Below, in pieces: positions 1 to 9,965 of a DNA stretch of 43,470 nt. The stretch lies in contig CALDSE010000079.1 of assembly GCA_937911175.1 (NCBI GenBank), positions 1 to 43,470 on the forward strand, in the 5' to 3' direction. The notes beneath the pieces were generated by a model, which did no database searches, was not told the DNA's origin, and saw nothing but the letters and a program-made list of their open reading frames with translations. Position numbers and translations under genes: made by a program. Origin of the DNA: an uncultured Sediminibacterium sp. (GTDB lineage Bacteria; Bacteroidota; Bacteroidia; Chitinophagales; Chitinophagaceae). Positions within the stretch are counted from its first letter, which is position 1. The number at the start of each line of letters is the position of its first letter.

Positions 1-1952
1 TCAAAAGATTTTTTAGCGTTATCCCAAGCACCACCTGCATTGTTTTGGAATATACCCATTAACACACCACTTACAGTTGCACCTGCTAAGAAACCACCTA
101 AGGCTTCAGGGCCCATTGTGAAACCGATTAAGATAGGAGAGATGATAGTGATAGCACCAGGTAACATCATCTTCTTTAAAGAAGCTTCAGTAGAGATAGC
201 CACACATTTTTCATATTCTGGTTTACCCGTTCCTTCCATTATACCTGGAATAGTGCGGAACTGACGACGAACCTCTTCTACCATGGCCATTGCAGCTTCA
301 CCTACAGCGCGAATAGCTAATGAAGAAAATATAAATGGAATCATACCACCCACAAATAAAGCAGCTAATACATCGGCTTTATAAATATCAATATGTTGAT
401 TGTCCGGCATGGCAACACCTACGAAGGCCGCAAATAATGCTAATGAAGTTAAAGCAGCAGAAGCAATTGCAAAACCTTTACCGCTTGCAGCAGTTGTATT
501 TCCCACCGCATCTAAAATATCTGTTTTCTCACGCACTTCAGCAGGTAGTTCACTCATCTCCGCAATACCACCAGCGTTATCTGCGATAGGACCAAATGCA
601 TCAATGGCTAATTGCATAGCAGTGGTTGCCATCATACCTGCAGCAGCAATCGCTACTCCATATAAACCTGCGCAATAAGATGCTCCAAAAATACCAGCAG
701 CTAATACAATAATAGGCATGAAAGTAGATTCCATACCAATCGCTAAACCACCAATAATATTGGTTGCATGTCCTGTGCTTGATTGTTTAATAATACTCAT
801 TACTGGACGCTTACCCATTGCTGTATAATATTCAGTAATGATACTCATTAAAGTACCTACGATTAAACCAACAGCAATTGCACCTATTACACCATTTCTT
901 GTAAACTCAATACCACGAAGTGCCATGTTCTCAGGAAGAATATAGCCCACTAAAAAATAACAAGCAATAGCTGTTAAAATCATAGAACCATAGTTACCCA
1001 TGTTCAATGCTTTTTGAACTGTTGCTGTATTTAAACCAGCGTTCTCACTAATTCTTACAAAGAATGTGCCGATGATGGATAATAATATACCTACACCTGC
1101 AATCATCATTGGTAATAAAATAGGAGATAAACCATCAAAGGCATCTACTAATTTTCCACCACCTACTGCAGTTACTTCTTGTCCTAATACCATGGTAGCT
1201 AAAACTGTAGCAACATAAGAACCGAATAAATCGGCACCCATACCAGCTACATCACCCACATTATCTCCTACGTTGTCTGCAATGGTTGCAGGGTTACGAG
1301 GATCATCTTCTGGAATACCTGCTTCTACTTTACCTACTAAGTCAGCGCCCACGTCTGCAGCCTTGGTATAAATACCACCACCCACACGCGCAAACAATGC
1401 AATTGATTCAGCACCTAAAGAAAAACCAGTTAATACTTCAATGGTTCTTAACATTTCAGAAGGGTCGCCATTTACAAAGAACATTTGTTTTAGCACCAAA
1501 AACAAACCACCTAATCCTAATACAGCTAATCCAGATACGCCTAAGCCCATCACAGATCCACCAGTAAAAGATACTTTTAATGCTTGCGCTAAACTTGTTT
1601 TAGCTGCTTGAGCAGTTCTTACGTTTGCTTTAGTAGCTACTTTCATTCCAATATAACCAGCAGTGGCACTAAATACAGCACCAATTACAAATGCGACAGC
1701 AATACTCCAGTGACTTTCTGCATTTTTAGTAGCCATAAACCCTAATAATAGGGCCACAATTACCACAAAATAGCCTAGGATTTTCCACTCTGCTTTTAAG
1801 AAAGCCATTGCACCTTCAGCGATGTAAGTGCTAATTTCTTTCATACGGTCATTACCTGCGTCTTGTTTAGATACCCAATTGAATTTCAAGAGTGTATACA
1901 ATAAACCTACAATACCCATTGCCGGAACGGCATAAAATAGAAGATCTTTCAT
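1..1952 (-). CDS. hppA: Membrane-bound ion-pumping pyrophosphatase, C-terminus cut by window edge
   Basis: This integral membrane enzyme hydrolyses cytoplasmic pyrophosphate and pumps H+ and/or Na+ across the inner membrane. About 650 codons are visible from the ATG at 1952; the frame stays open to base 1, so the end is missing. The translation shows many hydrophobic helices, the pyrophosphate-binding motif DVGADLVGKVE, a second acidic motif DNVGDNVGD, and near the edge GGAWDNAKK, the conserved last-helix motif. The segment GNTTAASGKG has Ala and Gly where K+-independent enzymes carry Lys and Thr, which by family rules points to the K+-dependent subclass. Whether it moves H+, Na+ or both cannot be decided here. 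It is preceded by its own likely promoter and stands apart from the serine hydrolase upstream on the same strand. Confidence 0.95.
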   Translation of the reverse strand, partial: MKDLLFYAVPAMGIVGLLYTLLKFNWVSKQDAGNDRMKEISTYIAEGAMAFLKAEWKILGYFVVIVALLLGFMATKNAESHWSIAVAFVIGAVFSATAGYIGMKVATKANVRTAQAAKTSLAQALKVSFTGGSVMGLGVSGLAVLGLGGLFLVLKQMFFVNGDPSEMLRTIEVLTGFSLGAESIALFARVGGGIYTKAADVGADLVGKVEAGIPEDDPRNPATIADNVGDNVGDVAGMGADLFGSYVATVLATMVLGQEVTAVGGGKLVDAFDGLSPILLPMMIAGVGILLSIIGTFFVRISENAGLNTATVQKALNMGNYGSMILTAIACYFLVGYILPENMALRGIEFTRNGVIGAIAVGLIVGTLMSIITEYYTAMGKRPVMSIIKQSSTGHATNIIGGLAIGMESTFMPIIVLAAGIFGASYCAGLYGVAIAAAGMMATTAMQLAIDAFGPIADNAGGIAEMSELPAEVREKTDILDAVGNTTAASGKGFAIASAALTSLALFAAFVGVAMPDNQHIDIYKADVLAALFVGGMIPFIFSSLAIRAVGEAAMAMVEEVRRQFRTIPGIMEGTGKPEYEKCVAISTEASLKKMMLPGAITIISPILIGFTMGPEALGGFLAGATVSGVLMGIFQNNAGGAWDNAKKSF

Positions 1953-1999
1953 AGCAATACTTATTCTTTTGTTTTCTGTTTAATTTCTTTTGAGGTCTG

Positions 2000-2033
2000 C
2001 AAAAATAGGGGGTAAAAGTCAAAAAAGGGCAAA
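2000..2033 (-). promoter_or_regulatory. Probable Bacteroidota-type promoter of hppA
   Basis: On the minus strand, TATTTTTG (2000-2007) matches the -7 consensus TAnnTTTG exactly. A TTTG at 2030-2033 lies 22 bases upstream, slightly longer than the usual 19-21. The implied start gives a leader of roughly 40 nt before the ATG at 1952. The region also contains a 10-base tandem repeat (CAAAAAAGGG twice on the plus strand), so the choice of the -33 copy is uncertain. Confidence 0.45.
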
Positions 2034-2044
2034 AAAGGGCAATT

Positions 2045-3253
2045 TTACTCCACCAAAGCGGAGGTATCTACTTTACCTGTAAAAACAGAGGCAATTTCCT
2101 TGCCTTTATAGATAGATTTATTGAACTTATTACCCAAAATAATGATGGTTGCCGATTCGCTAATTAAGCGCGTAAACACTGTATTATTACCATGCCACCA
2201 ACCATTATGATAAACGAGTCTTTCTTCGTTAGGTTTAGCCAAAATACGCCAGCCTAATCCGTAGTTATGGTGATACTTATTAATAGGACTCTGCGGTTGA
2301 TAGGCCATTTCTAATGTGCTTTCTTTTACATAACTGCCTTCCGTTAAAGCTTTATCCCATAAATACATATCTCTTGCTGTACTGTAAATATTTTTATCTC
2401 CATAAATACAATCGTACTTTTCAATTTTATAGGGAACCATTCTTGCATTATAAGATGGCGTGTATTTATCAATACTTTTGGCACTAAATACATAAGTGTT
2501 TTCCATTTTCAATGGCTTAAAAATAGTTTCTGCCATATAAGTAGGGAAGTCTTGACCCGTAATTTTTTCAATAATTAAAGCCAATACTACAAAATTAGTA
2601 TTGCAATATTTGAATACTCTATTGGGCATAGCAGCTGGTGCAGGGCGCTTAGTCACCATATAGTCTAGTACATCCTGATTATTATACAATCCTTGCCTGA
2701 AAGGGGTTTCAGCCTTTATTAGTTTTAATTTCTTCACCCAACGGCCTCTTTTGTTTTTTACTTTCACCGTTTTATACTTATTGGGTTCCATGAAATAAGT
2801 ATAATCGGGTAGGCCACTACGATGAGAAAGTAATTGTTCTATCGTCACCTCTTTATAAGGAAAATTGGCAAAGTATTTTGTAACGGGCGCTTTCAAATCT
2901 AATTTCTCCTCTTCCCATAATTTCAAAGCCGCCATACCCGTAAATGTTTTTGAAATGGAGGCTAAATGAATAGGGGTTTCGGGAATGATGGCGGTTTTAT
3001 CTGAATAATTAGAATAGCCTTTGTAATCTTCGAAAATAACTTCTCCGTTTTTGGCAATTAAAATTTGACCACTAAACCCCTTATTACCCAATAGGGTCTG
3101 ATATTTAGCTTTCACCTCTGCAATTAAGCGCTCTTTTTCATCATTACTTAGGATGATATTAGATGTATTATCTAAAAAACGAGGGCCTTGACCCGTGCCA
3201 CAGGAGATACTTAAAAAGAAAAAACCTAGTAAGAGGGTGAATCGAATTAACAT
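2045..3253 (-). CDS. Serine hydrolase, beta-lactamase/PBP-like (class C fold), likely exported
   Basis: A 402-residue member of the beta-lactamase-related serine hydrolase family (DD-peptidase, esterase and AmpC-like enzymes). The N-terminus is a hydrophobic signal with a relaxed lipobox ending LSISC (Cys18), so it is probably a lipoprotein facing the periplasm. All three active-site motifs are present: SxxK at Ser99/Lys102 (SISK), YxN at Tyr216-Asn218 (YCN), and a HxG triad at His349-Gly351 (HNG) replacing KTG. A tract rich in Lys and Arg (about 160-180) interrupts the core and looks like a family-specific insertion. The substrate cannot be read from sequence; a peptidoglycan peptide or small ester is typical, and true antibiotic resistance is not implied. 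It is divergent from serA. Confidence 0.85.
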   Translation of the reverse strand: MLIRFTLLLGFFFLSISCGTGQGPRFLDNTSNIILSNDEKERLIAEVKAKYQTLLGNKGFSGQILIAKNGEVIFEDYKGYSNYSDKTAIIPETPIHLASISKTFTGMAALKLWEEEKLDLKAPVTKYFANFPYKEVTIEQLLSHRSGLPDYTYFMEPNKYKTVKVKNKRGRWVKKLKLIKAETPFRQGLYNNQDVLDYMVTKRPAPAAMPNRVFKYCNTNFVVLALIIEKITGQDFPTYMAETIFKPLKMENTYVFSAKSIDKYTPSYNARMVPYKIEKYDCIYGDKNIYSTARDMYLWDKALTEGSYVKESTLEMAYQPQSPINKYHHNYGLGWRILAKPNEERLVYHNGWWHGNNTVFTRLISESATIIILGNKFNKSIYKGKEIASVFTGKVDTSALVE

Positions 3254-3353
3254 CTGTTAGTTTTATGGGGTGGCTATATCCATTTATAGCTACTAAATTA
3301 ACGCTATAAACACATAATTTATTGTTAATGAATAGCAAACAGTTAATTTTTTT

Positions 3354-3361
3354 TAACTTTG
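3354..3361 (+). promoter_or_regulatory. Possible -7 element of serA promoter
   Basis: TAACTTTG matches TAnnTTTG exactly and ends 4 bases before the serA ATG at 3366. No TTTG is seen at the expected upstream distance. If it is used, transcription would start at or next to the start codon, giving a leaderless or nearly leaderless mRNA. Confidence 0.35.
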
Positions 3362-3365
3362 TGCC

Positions 3366-4604
3366 ATGAGTAATTTTGATGCCACTAGCTATCCTAAGGA
3401 TAAAATTAAGGTCTTATTCCTTGAAAACATAAGTGATAAGGCGGTTCAGTATTTTAAAGACATGGGATATACCGATGTAAAAAAGGTATCTGGTGCTTTA
3501 AGTGAGGAGGAACTAATCAAGATTATTAAGGACGTGCACATTTTAGGCATTCGTTCTAAAACCTTTATTTCTAAAAAAGTATTAGAGAGCGCTAAAAAAT
3601 TACAAGCCATTGGATGTTTTTGTATTGGCATTAACCAAGTAGATTTAAAAGCATGTAAGCAAAAAGGGGTAGCCGTATTTAATGCACCTTATAGTAATAC
3701 AAGAAGTGTTGCCGAATTAGTCATTGGCGCTTCTATTATGCTCATTAGAAAAATTATCGATAAAAATACAGCAGCACATAAAGGCATTTGGAATAAAGAA
3801 GCGAAAGGAAGTTTTGAACTAAGAGGAAAAACTTTAGGCATCATTGGTTATGGCAATATTGGTACACAGTTAAGTATCATGGCAGAAGCCATGGGTATGA
3901 AAATTCAATTCTATGATATTGAAACAAAATTACCTTTAGGCAATGCCAAGCCCGCAAAATCTATAAAAGATATTGTAAGTAGTTCTGATATTATTTCATT
4001 GCATGTCCCTGAAACCAGTCAAACTAAAAATTTAATTAGCAAGTCGGTTATAAGTCAATTTAAACAAGGATCTATATTAATAAACTATGCGCGTGGTGAA
4101 GTGGTTGATTTAGATGCCTTAAGTAAAGCTATTGTTGATAAAAAAATAGGAGGGGCTGCCATTGATGTATTTCCAATTGAACCTGAAAAGAACGGAGATG
4201 TTTTCACCACACCGCTACAAGGCTTAGCCAACGTGTTGCTGACGCCACATATTGGTGGGTCTACGGAAGAAGCGCAAGAAAATATTGGAGAAGATGTAAG
4301 TATTAAATTATATCAATATTTAGAGCGTGGGGTTTCTTATGGTTCTCATACCATACCTTCTATTAGTTTGCCGCCTGTTGAAAATGCACATCGTATTTTA
4401 CATATGCATAATAATGTACCGGGTGTATTGAGTGCCATTAATACAGTGATGTCTAAAAATAAAATAAATATTGTGGGACAGTATTTAAAAACCAATGATG
4501 AAATTGGCTATGTAGTTTTAGATGTAGATTCTAAATTATCTAAAACAGCTATTGCACTATTAAAAGAAGTGAAGCATACCATTAGAGTGCGTATGTTGTA
4601 TTAG
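3366..4604 (+). CDS. serA: D-3-phosphoglycerate dehydrogenase
   Basis: Catalyses NAD-dependent oxidation of 3-phosphoglycerate to 3-phosphohydroxypyruvate, the first step of serine synthesis, in the cytoplasm. The 412 residues match the E. coli-type enzyme in length (about 410). The dinucleotide fold carries GYGNIG (161-166). The catalytic set of the D-hydroxyacid dehydrogenases is visible: Arg243 in ARGEVVD, Glu272 in IEPE, and His295 in PHIGGST. The C-terminal 70 residues, with NNVPGVLSAIN, form an ACT regulatory domain, suggesting feedback by serine as in the E. coli form. No serB or serC lies nearby. The gene converges on cutC with 6 bases between stops. Confidence 0.95.
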   Translation: MSNFDATSYPKDKIKVLFLENISDKAVQYFKDMGYTDVKKVSGALSEEELIKIIKDVHILGIRSKTFISKKVLESAKKLQAIGCFCIGINQVDLKACKQKGVAVFNAPYSNTRSVAELVIGASIMLIRKIIDKNTAAHKGIWNKEAKGSFELRGKTLGIIGYGNIGTQLSIMAEAMGMKIQFYDIETKLPLGNAKPAKSIKDIVSSSDIISLHVPETSQTKNLISKSVISQFKQGSILINYARGEVVDLDALSKAIVDKKIGGAAIDVFPIEPEKNGDVFTTPLQGLANVLLTPHIGGSTEEAQENIGEDVSIKLYQYLERGVSYGSHTIPSISLPPVENAHRILHMHNNVPGVLSAINTVMSKNKINIVGQYLKTNDEIGYVVLDVDSKLSKTAIALLKEVKHTIRVRMLY

Positions 4605-4610
4605 TGGCTA

Positions 4611-5330
4611 TTACAATTGTGCTAACATTTTTTTGATCTCTTCTATGTCTACTCCAGTAGCTTGTAAATTTTCATTCATCGAATCTTTTGTATACGACAT
4701 TTTACTTGCCTGCATTTGACGCGCACTGCTATGTATTTCTTTGGCGCCTGTTGCTTGAATAATTTCTTTGATATTATTAGAACGCACACCAGAACCTGGC
4801 ATAATTATAATGCTGTCGCCAGCTTGTTCAATTAATTTTTTTAATAAGGGTTGCGCATCTGCCGCATTGGGTACTTGACCACTTGTTAAAATTCGCTTAC
4901 AACCTGTAGCAATAATATCTTCCAATGCCTTGAAAGGGTCGATACATCTATCAAAGGCTCTATGAAAACTTATTTGCATCATTGACCCCGCAATATCTAC
5001 AAGTTCTTTGGTACGATTTGTATCAATGCTTCCATCTGCATTCAATAATCCTATAACGGCTCCTAAATAGCCTAGTTCTTTAACAATAAGTAAATCGGCC
5101 TTAATTACTTCAAACTCCGATCTAGAATATAAAAAATCACCCCCTCTAGGACGTATGATAGGAAATACTGGTTGAGTAGTATAAGACCTTAAAGTTTTTA
5201 AACTTCCATAAGAGGGGGTAGTGCCGCCTTCTAAAGGGTTTTCACAAAATTCAATTCTATGCGCACCTGCTTTTAAAGCTGTGACCGCAGCTTCTACTGA
5301 AAATACAGCAATCTCAAGTTTTGTAGACAT
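4611..5330 (-). CDS. cutC: CutC family protein
   Basis: A 239-residue TIM-barrel protein of the CutC family (PF03932), close to the usual 240-250. It starts with the family-type segment LEIAVFSVEAA and keeps RIEFCENPLEGG, PIIRPRGGDF and the barrel-end motif IIIMPGSGVRSNN. The family was named for copper tolerance in E. coli, but that role is disputed and the enzyme activity is unknown. The stop of the upstream glycosylasparaginase gene is 4 bases from this ATG, so the two are almost certainly co-transcribed. That pairing suggests a role linked to amino-sugar or glycan catabolism rather than copper handling, which is inference from context. Confidence 0.92.
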   Translation of the reverse strand: MSTKLEIAVFSVEAAVTALKAGAHRIEFCENPLEGGTTPSYGSLKTLRSYTTQPVFPIIRPRGGDFLYSRSEFEVIKADLLIVKELGYLGAVIGLLNADGSIDTNRTKELVDIAGSMMQISFHRAFDRCIDPFKALEDIIATGCKRILTSGQVPNAADAQPLLKKLIEQAGDSIIIMPGSGVRSNNIKEIIQATGAKEIHSSARQMQASKMSYTKDSMNENLQATGVDIEEIKKMLAQL

Positions 5331-5334
5331 ATAA

Positions 5335-6414
5335 TTAATCTAAAGAAGAAGATTCAAATAATTTATTACCCTCCTTGGTATGTACCGCAAAATTAAAGCC
5401 TTTATGTAATGCGTAAGCACCTGCTTCCCCTTTTTTATTCAGCGCGATAAAACATATTTGAATATCTTTTGCCTTTTCTTTTTTTATTCTTCTTATTCTT
5501 TCCACTACAAATTTACAAGCCTCCTCAGGTGATTTACCTTGTCTCATTTGTTCTACTACTGCACTGGCGCCTGCCACACGAATGACGTCTTCACCTTGTC
5601 CAGTGGCAACTACGGCACCCACTTCATTGTCTACATATAAACCCGCACCAATAACAGGGGAGTCACCAACACGACCTCTCATTTTAAAACCTGCACCACT
5701 AGTGGTACAACTACCAGATAAGTTTCCAAAACTATCTAAGGCAATCATTCCAATGGTATCATGGTTCCATTCTCCATTACTTAATTTAGGAGGAGCCATT
5801 AAAGAAGGGTCTAATTGACTTGTTGCTTGTTTTCTTTCAATATTGATAACAGGTTTATATTCCGATTTTTTTAACCAGTTTTCATAAGATGATTTTGCAT
5901 CTTTTGACAAAGTAGCTGGTTCTAAAGTAAAACCTTCAGAGAGGGCAAATTGTTGAGCACCTTCACCCACTAACATTACATGTGGTGTTTTTTCCATTAC
6001 TCTTCTTGCCACAGATATAGGATGCTTAATACGTTCTAAAAAAGCAACAGATCCGCAATTAAACTCATGATCCATGATGGAAGCATCTAAGGTAACATGA
6101 CCATCTCTATCGGGGTTGCCGCTTAAACCTACACAGCAATTAATTTCATCTTCAGTTACTTTTACTCCATTTTCTACAGCATCTAAAGCCTTTCCACCCA
6201 TACCAATTATTTTCCAAGCGGCAAGGTTAGCGGCCAAGCCTGCATCCCAGGTAGCCACCACTACAGGGTTTACCAATACATTCAAATTGTTAATTGTATT
6301 CGAGCCTCCAGTAATTTCTTGTACTGTTTTAGGTATAAAGCCAGTGATGGTAAAACTTGAAATACCTAAACCACTTAGGTTCAAAAACTTTCTTCGATCC
6401 ATGCTCATATACAT
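5335..6414 (-). CDS. N4-(beta-N-acetylglucosaminyl)-L-asparaginase (glycosylasparaginase), Tat-type leader
   Basis: An Ntn-hydrolase that cleaves the GlcNAc-asparagine bond left after N-glycoprotein breakdown, giving aspartate and the amino sugar. The 359-residue precursor begins with a twin-arginine-like leader (MDRRKFLNLSG then a short hydrophobic stretch), implying export in folded form. The autocleavage site HDTIG places the nucleophile Thr at about residue 220 and splits the chain into alpha and beta parts. GRVGDSPVIGAG and GATGQGE-like text (VATGQGEDVIR) are the substrate-binding motifs of the family. Upstream ATGs at 6414, 6408 and 6402 are all possible; the one at 6402 starts directly at MDRRKF and is attractive. 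It forms a two-gene unit with cutC and diverges from the kinase across 67 bases. Confidence 0.92.
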   Translation of the reverse strand: MYMSMDRRKFLNLSGLGISSFTITGFIPKTVQEITGGSNTINNLNVLVNPVVVATWDAGLAANLAAWKIIGMGGKALDAVENGVKVTEDEINCCVGLSGNPDRDGHVTLDASIMDHEFNCGSVAFLERIKHPISVARRVMEKTPHVMLVGEGAQQFALSEGFTLEPATLSKDAKSSYENWLKKSEYKPVINIERKQATSQLDPSLMAPPKLSNGEWNHDTIGMIALDSFGNLSGSCTTSGAGFKMRGRVGDSPVIGAGLYVDNEVGAVVATGQGEDVIRVAGASAVVEQMRQGKSPEEACKFVVERIRRIKKEKAKDIQICFIALNKKGEAGAYALHKGFNFAVHTKEGNKLFESSSLD

Positions 6415-6481
6415 TCATTTATATTAAGATCAAGGTACGAACAATGCGCATATTTTTTGTACTTTTAAGTATAAAATTTAT

Positions 6482-7498
6482 ATGCAAGAAATTTTTTCAT
6501 TATATGGCTGGAAGGTAGATAGTTATGCGCCCATTCAACAAGGCTTAATAAATAGTACTTATTCTATTCAAACCAATAAGGGTGCCTATATCTTGCAATG
6601 TATTAATCATAGTGTTTTCAAAAACCCTTCAGCTATTGATGATAATATAAATGCTATTTCTAGCTACTTGCAAATAAATTATCCTTCCTATTTATTCACG
6701 CATTTAGTGCCTACACTGAATGGAAATACTTTAGTGCAGTGGGAGGGTGGCTATTATAGGGCTTTTCATAAAATAGAGGGCTATGCTTTAAGTGTTTTAG
6801 ATAATGAAAACCAAGTAGAGCAGGCCGCCATGCAATTTGCAGGTTTTACTTCCATACTGAAAAATTTTGAAGCCAGTCAATTAAAAGATAGCCTTCCAGA
6901 TTTTCATAATTTAAATTTAAGATACCATCAGTTTTCAGAGGCAATTATAAAAGGAAATGCACAAAGAATTGCTGAAACCAAAGAAGCCATTTCATTTTTA
7001 GCAGCGCATAAAAAATATGTCGATATATACAGTGCATTTATACATCATGCCGAGGTTAAAAAAAGAGTAACCCATCACGATACAAAAATTAGCAATGTAT
7101 TATTTCAAAAAAATAACGGCATAGAAAAAGCCATTTGCGTGATTGATTTAGACACTGTAATGGCGGGCTATTTTATAAGTGATGTAGGTGATATGTGCCG
7201 CACTTGTTTATGTAAAGTTTCAGAAGAAGAAAAAGATTTAAATAAAGTAGTGGTGGACGCCGCTAAGTGGAAGGCGCTTGAAAAAGGCTACTTGCATTTT
7301 ATGCAAGATGAATTATCGTCTTTTGAAAGGGACCACTTTTTCTATGGTGGGCAATTTATGATTTACATGCAAGCCCTACGTTTTTTAACGGACCATTTAA
7401 ACAATGATATATACTATGGTGCTAAGTATGAGGGCCAAAACTTAGTGCGCACGCTGAATCAAATACGATTATTAGAACAGTATAATAAACTGAACTAG
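6482..7498 (+). CDS. APH-fold sugar kinase, NahK-like (N-acetylhexosamine 1-kinase candidate)
   Basis: A 338-residue cytoplasmic kinase of the aminoglycoside phosphotransferase/choline kinase fold. The catalytic loop is HHDTKISN (Asp200, Asn205) and the metal site is DLD at 222-224 in IDLDTVMAG. The wording of these two motifs, HxDTKxxNV and DLDTVM, is that of N-acetylhexosamine 1-kinases (NahK), which phosphorylate GlcNAc or GalNAc at C1, rather than antibiotic kinases. An N-lobe start GLINSTY (21-27) is a typical nucleotide-loop region. Neighbouring glycosylasparaginase and GH109 genes support an amino-sugar substrate. An antibiotic-resistance role is unlikely. The exact sugar is not known from sequence. 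Confidence 0.8.
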   Translation: MQEIFSLYGWKVDSYAPIQQGLINSTYSIQTNKGAYILQCINHSVFKNPSAIDDNINAISSYLQINYPSYLFTHLVPTLNGNTLVQWEGGYYRAFHKIEGYALSVLDNENQVEQAAMQFAGFTSILKNFEASQLKDSLPDFHNLNLRYHQFSEAIIKGNAQRIAETKEAISFLAAHKKYVDIYSAFIHHAEVKKRVTHHDTKISNVLFQKNNGIEKAICVIDLDTVMAGYFISDVGDMCRTCLCKVSEEEKDLNKVVVDAAKWKALEKGYLHFMQDELSSFERDHFFYGGQFMIYMQALRFLTDHLNNDIYYGAKYEGQNLVRTLNQIRLLEQYNKLN

Positions 7499-7526
7499 TT
7501 AGAATAAATAGAGTAGGGGTCGATTA

Positions 7527-9269
<1,743 letters not shown>

Positions 9270-9905
9270 ATGAAAACGACCATCTCCTGTTTAATTGCTT
9301 TAACCATCCTATGTCAAGTAAACAATTTAAATGCACAAACTAATAACCAAGCAGCAACCACCTATGTGGGCGATCAAAAAAATGGTCAACCAGATGGTAT
9401 GGGTGTTTTGACAGATACCTCAGGCAGTGTGTTCAAAGGCAGCTTTAAAAAAGGAAAAAAAGAAGGTTATGGCGAATTAAGCTATAAAACCATATATGAT
9501 AGAGATACTACCCTGGTTGGCTATTGGAAAAAAGACCAATATATTGGAATGTATGAATATCCCTATAAAGTTATAAGTAAGTCATACATGATAAGTAATG
9601 CCAGCATTACATCTGAACCTGCAAATCCAAGTGGAAATATTATTGAAGTGAGTGTTGAATCAGTTTCAGGTGGTACAGCTACTTTATCTGGCGAAATGCC
9701 TAAACCTACTTTAACTGAATATACATTTAATAAGGGGTCCTTCCAAGAGATGTTTCCTAGAACCAATCAACAAAAAAGAAATATCTATATTTTTCAAAAT
9801 GTCATCTTCCCTATTCAAGCCGTTTTTAGATTTGGCGGTCAGGATATTACAGTAGATTTTAATGAAACTAAAAACTATAAAATTACCGTGGTGTTAAGAG
9901 ATTAA
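9270..9905 (+). CDS. Exported protein with MORN-type repeats
   Basis: A 211-residue protein with a clear N-terminal signal peptide ending near LNAQ (about residue 23). Residues 32-80 contain MORN-like repeats: YVGDQKNGQPDGMGV, FKGSFKKGKKEGYGEL and LVGYWKKDQYIG, with the alternating aromatic-Gly and GxG pattern. The C-terminal half (about 95-211) is beta-rich and unrecognised. MORN repeats often bind lipids or proteins; nothing here tells which. It has no lipobox. It is followed by a strong terminator shared with the convergent TPR gene and is likely monocistronic. Confidence 0.75.
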   Translation: MKTTISCLIALTILCQVNNLNAQTNNQAATTYVGDQKNGQPDGMGVLTDTSGSVFKGSFKKGKKEGYGELSYKTIYDRDTTLVGYWKKDQYIGMYEYPYKVISKSYMISNASITSEPANPSGNIIEVSVESVSGGTATLSGEMPKPTLTEYTFNKGSFQEMFPRTNQQKRNIYIFQNVIFPIQAVFRFGGQDITVDFNETKNYKITVVLRD

Positions 9906-9949
9906 AAAAAAGCCGACCCTACAAATAATATATTGGGTCGGCATTTTTT
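9904..9949. terminator. Bidirectional rho-independent terminator
   Basis: A perfect 8-bp stem GCCGACCC (9912-9919) / GGGTCGGC (9935-9942) with a 15-base loop is flanked by an A-run on the left and a T-run on the right. It sits between convergent genes and can end transcription in both directions. Confidence 0.9.
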
Positions 9950-9965
9950 ATAAAATACTACTATT

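Noticed and set aside
6482..7498. Aminoglycoside resistance kinase
   Set aside because: The catalytic motifs HHDTKISN and DLDTVM and the glycan gene neighbours point to a sugar kinase.
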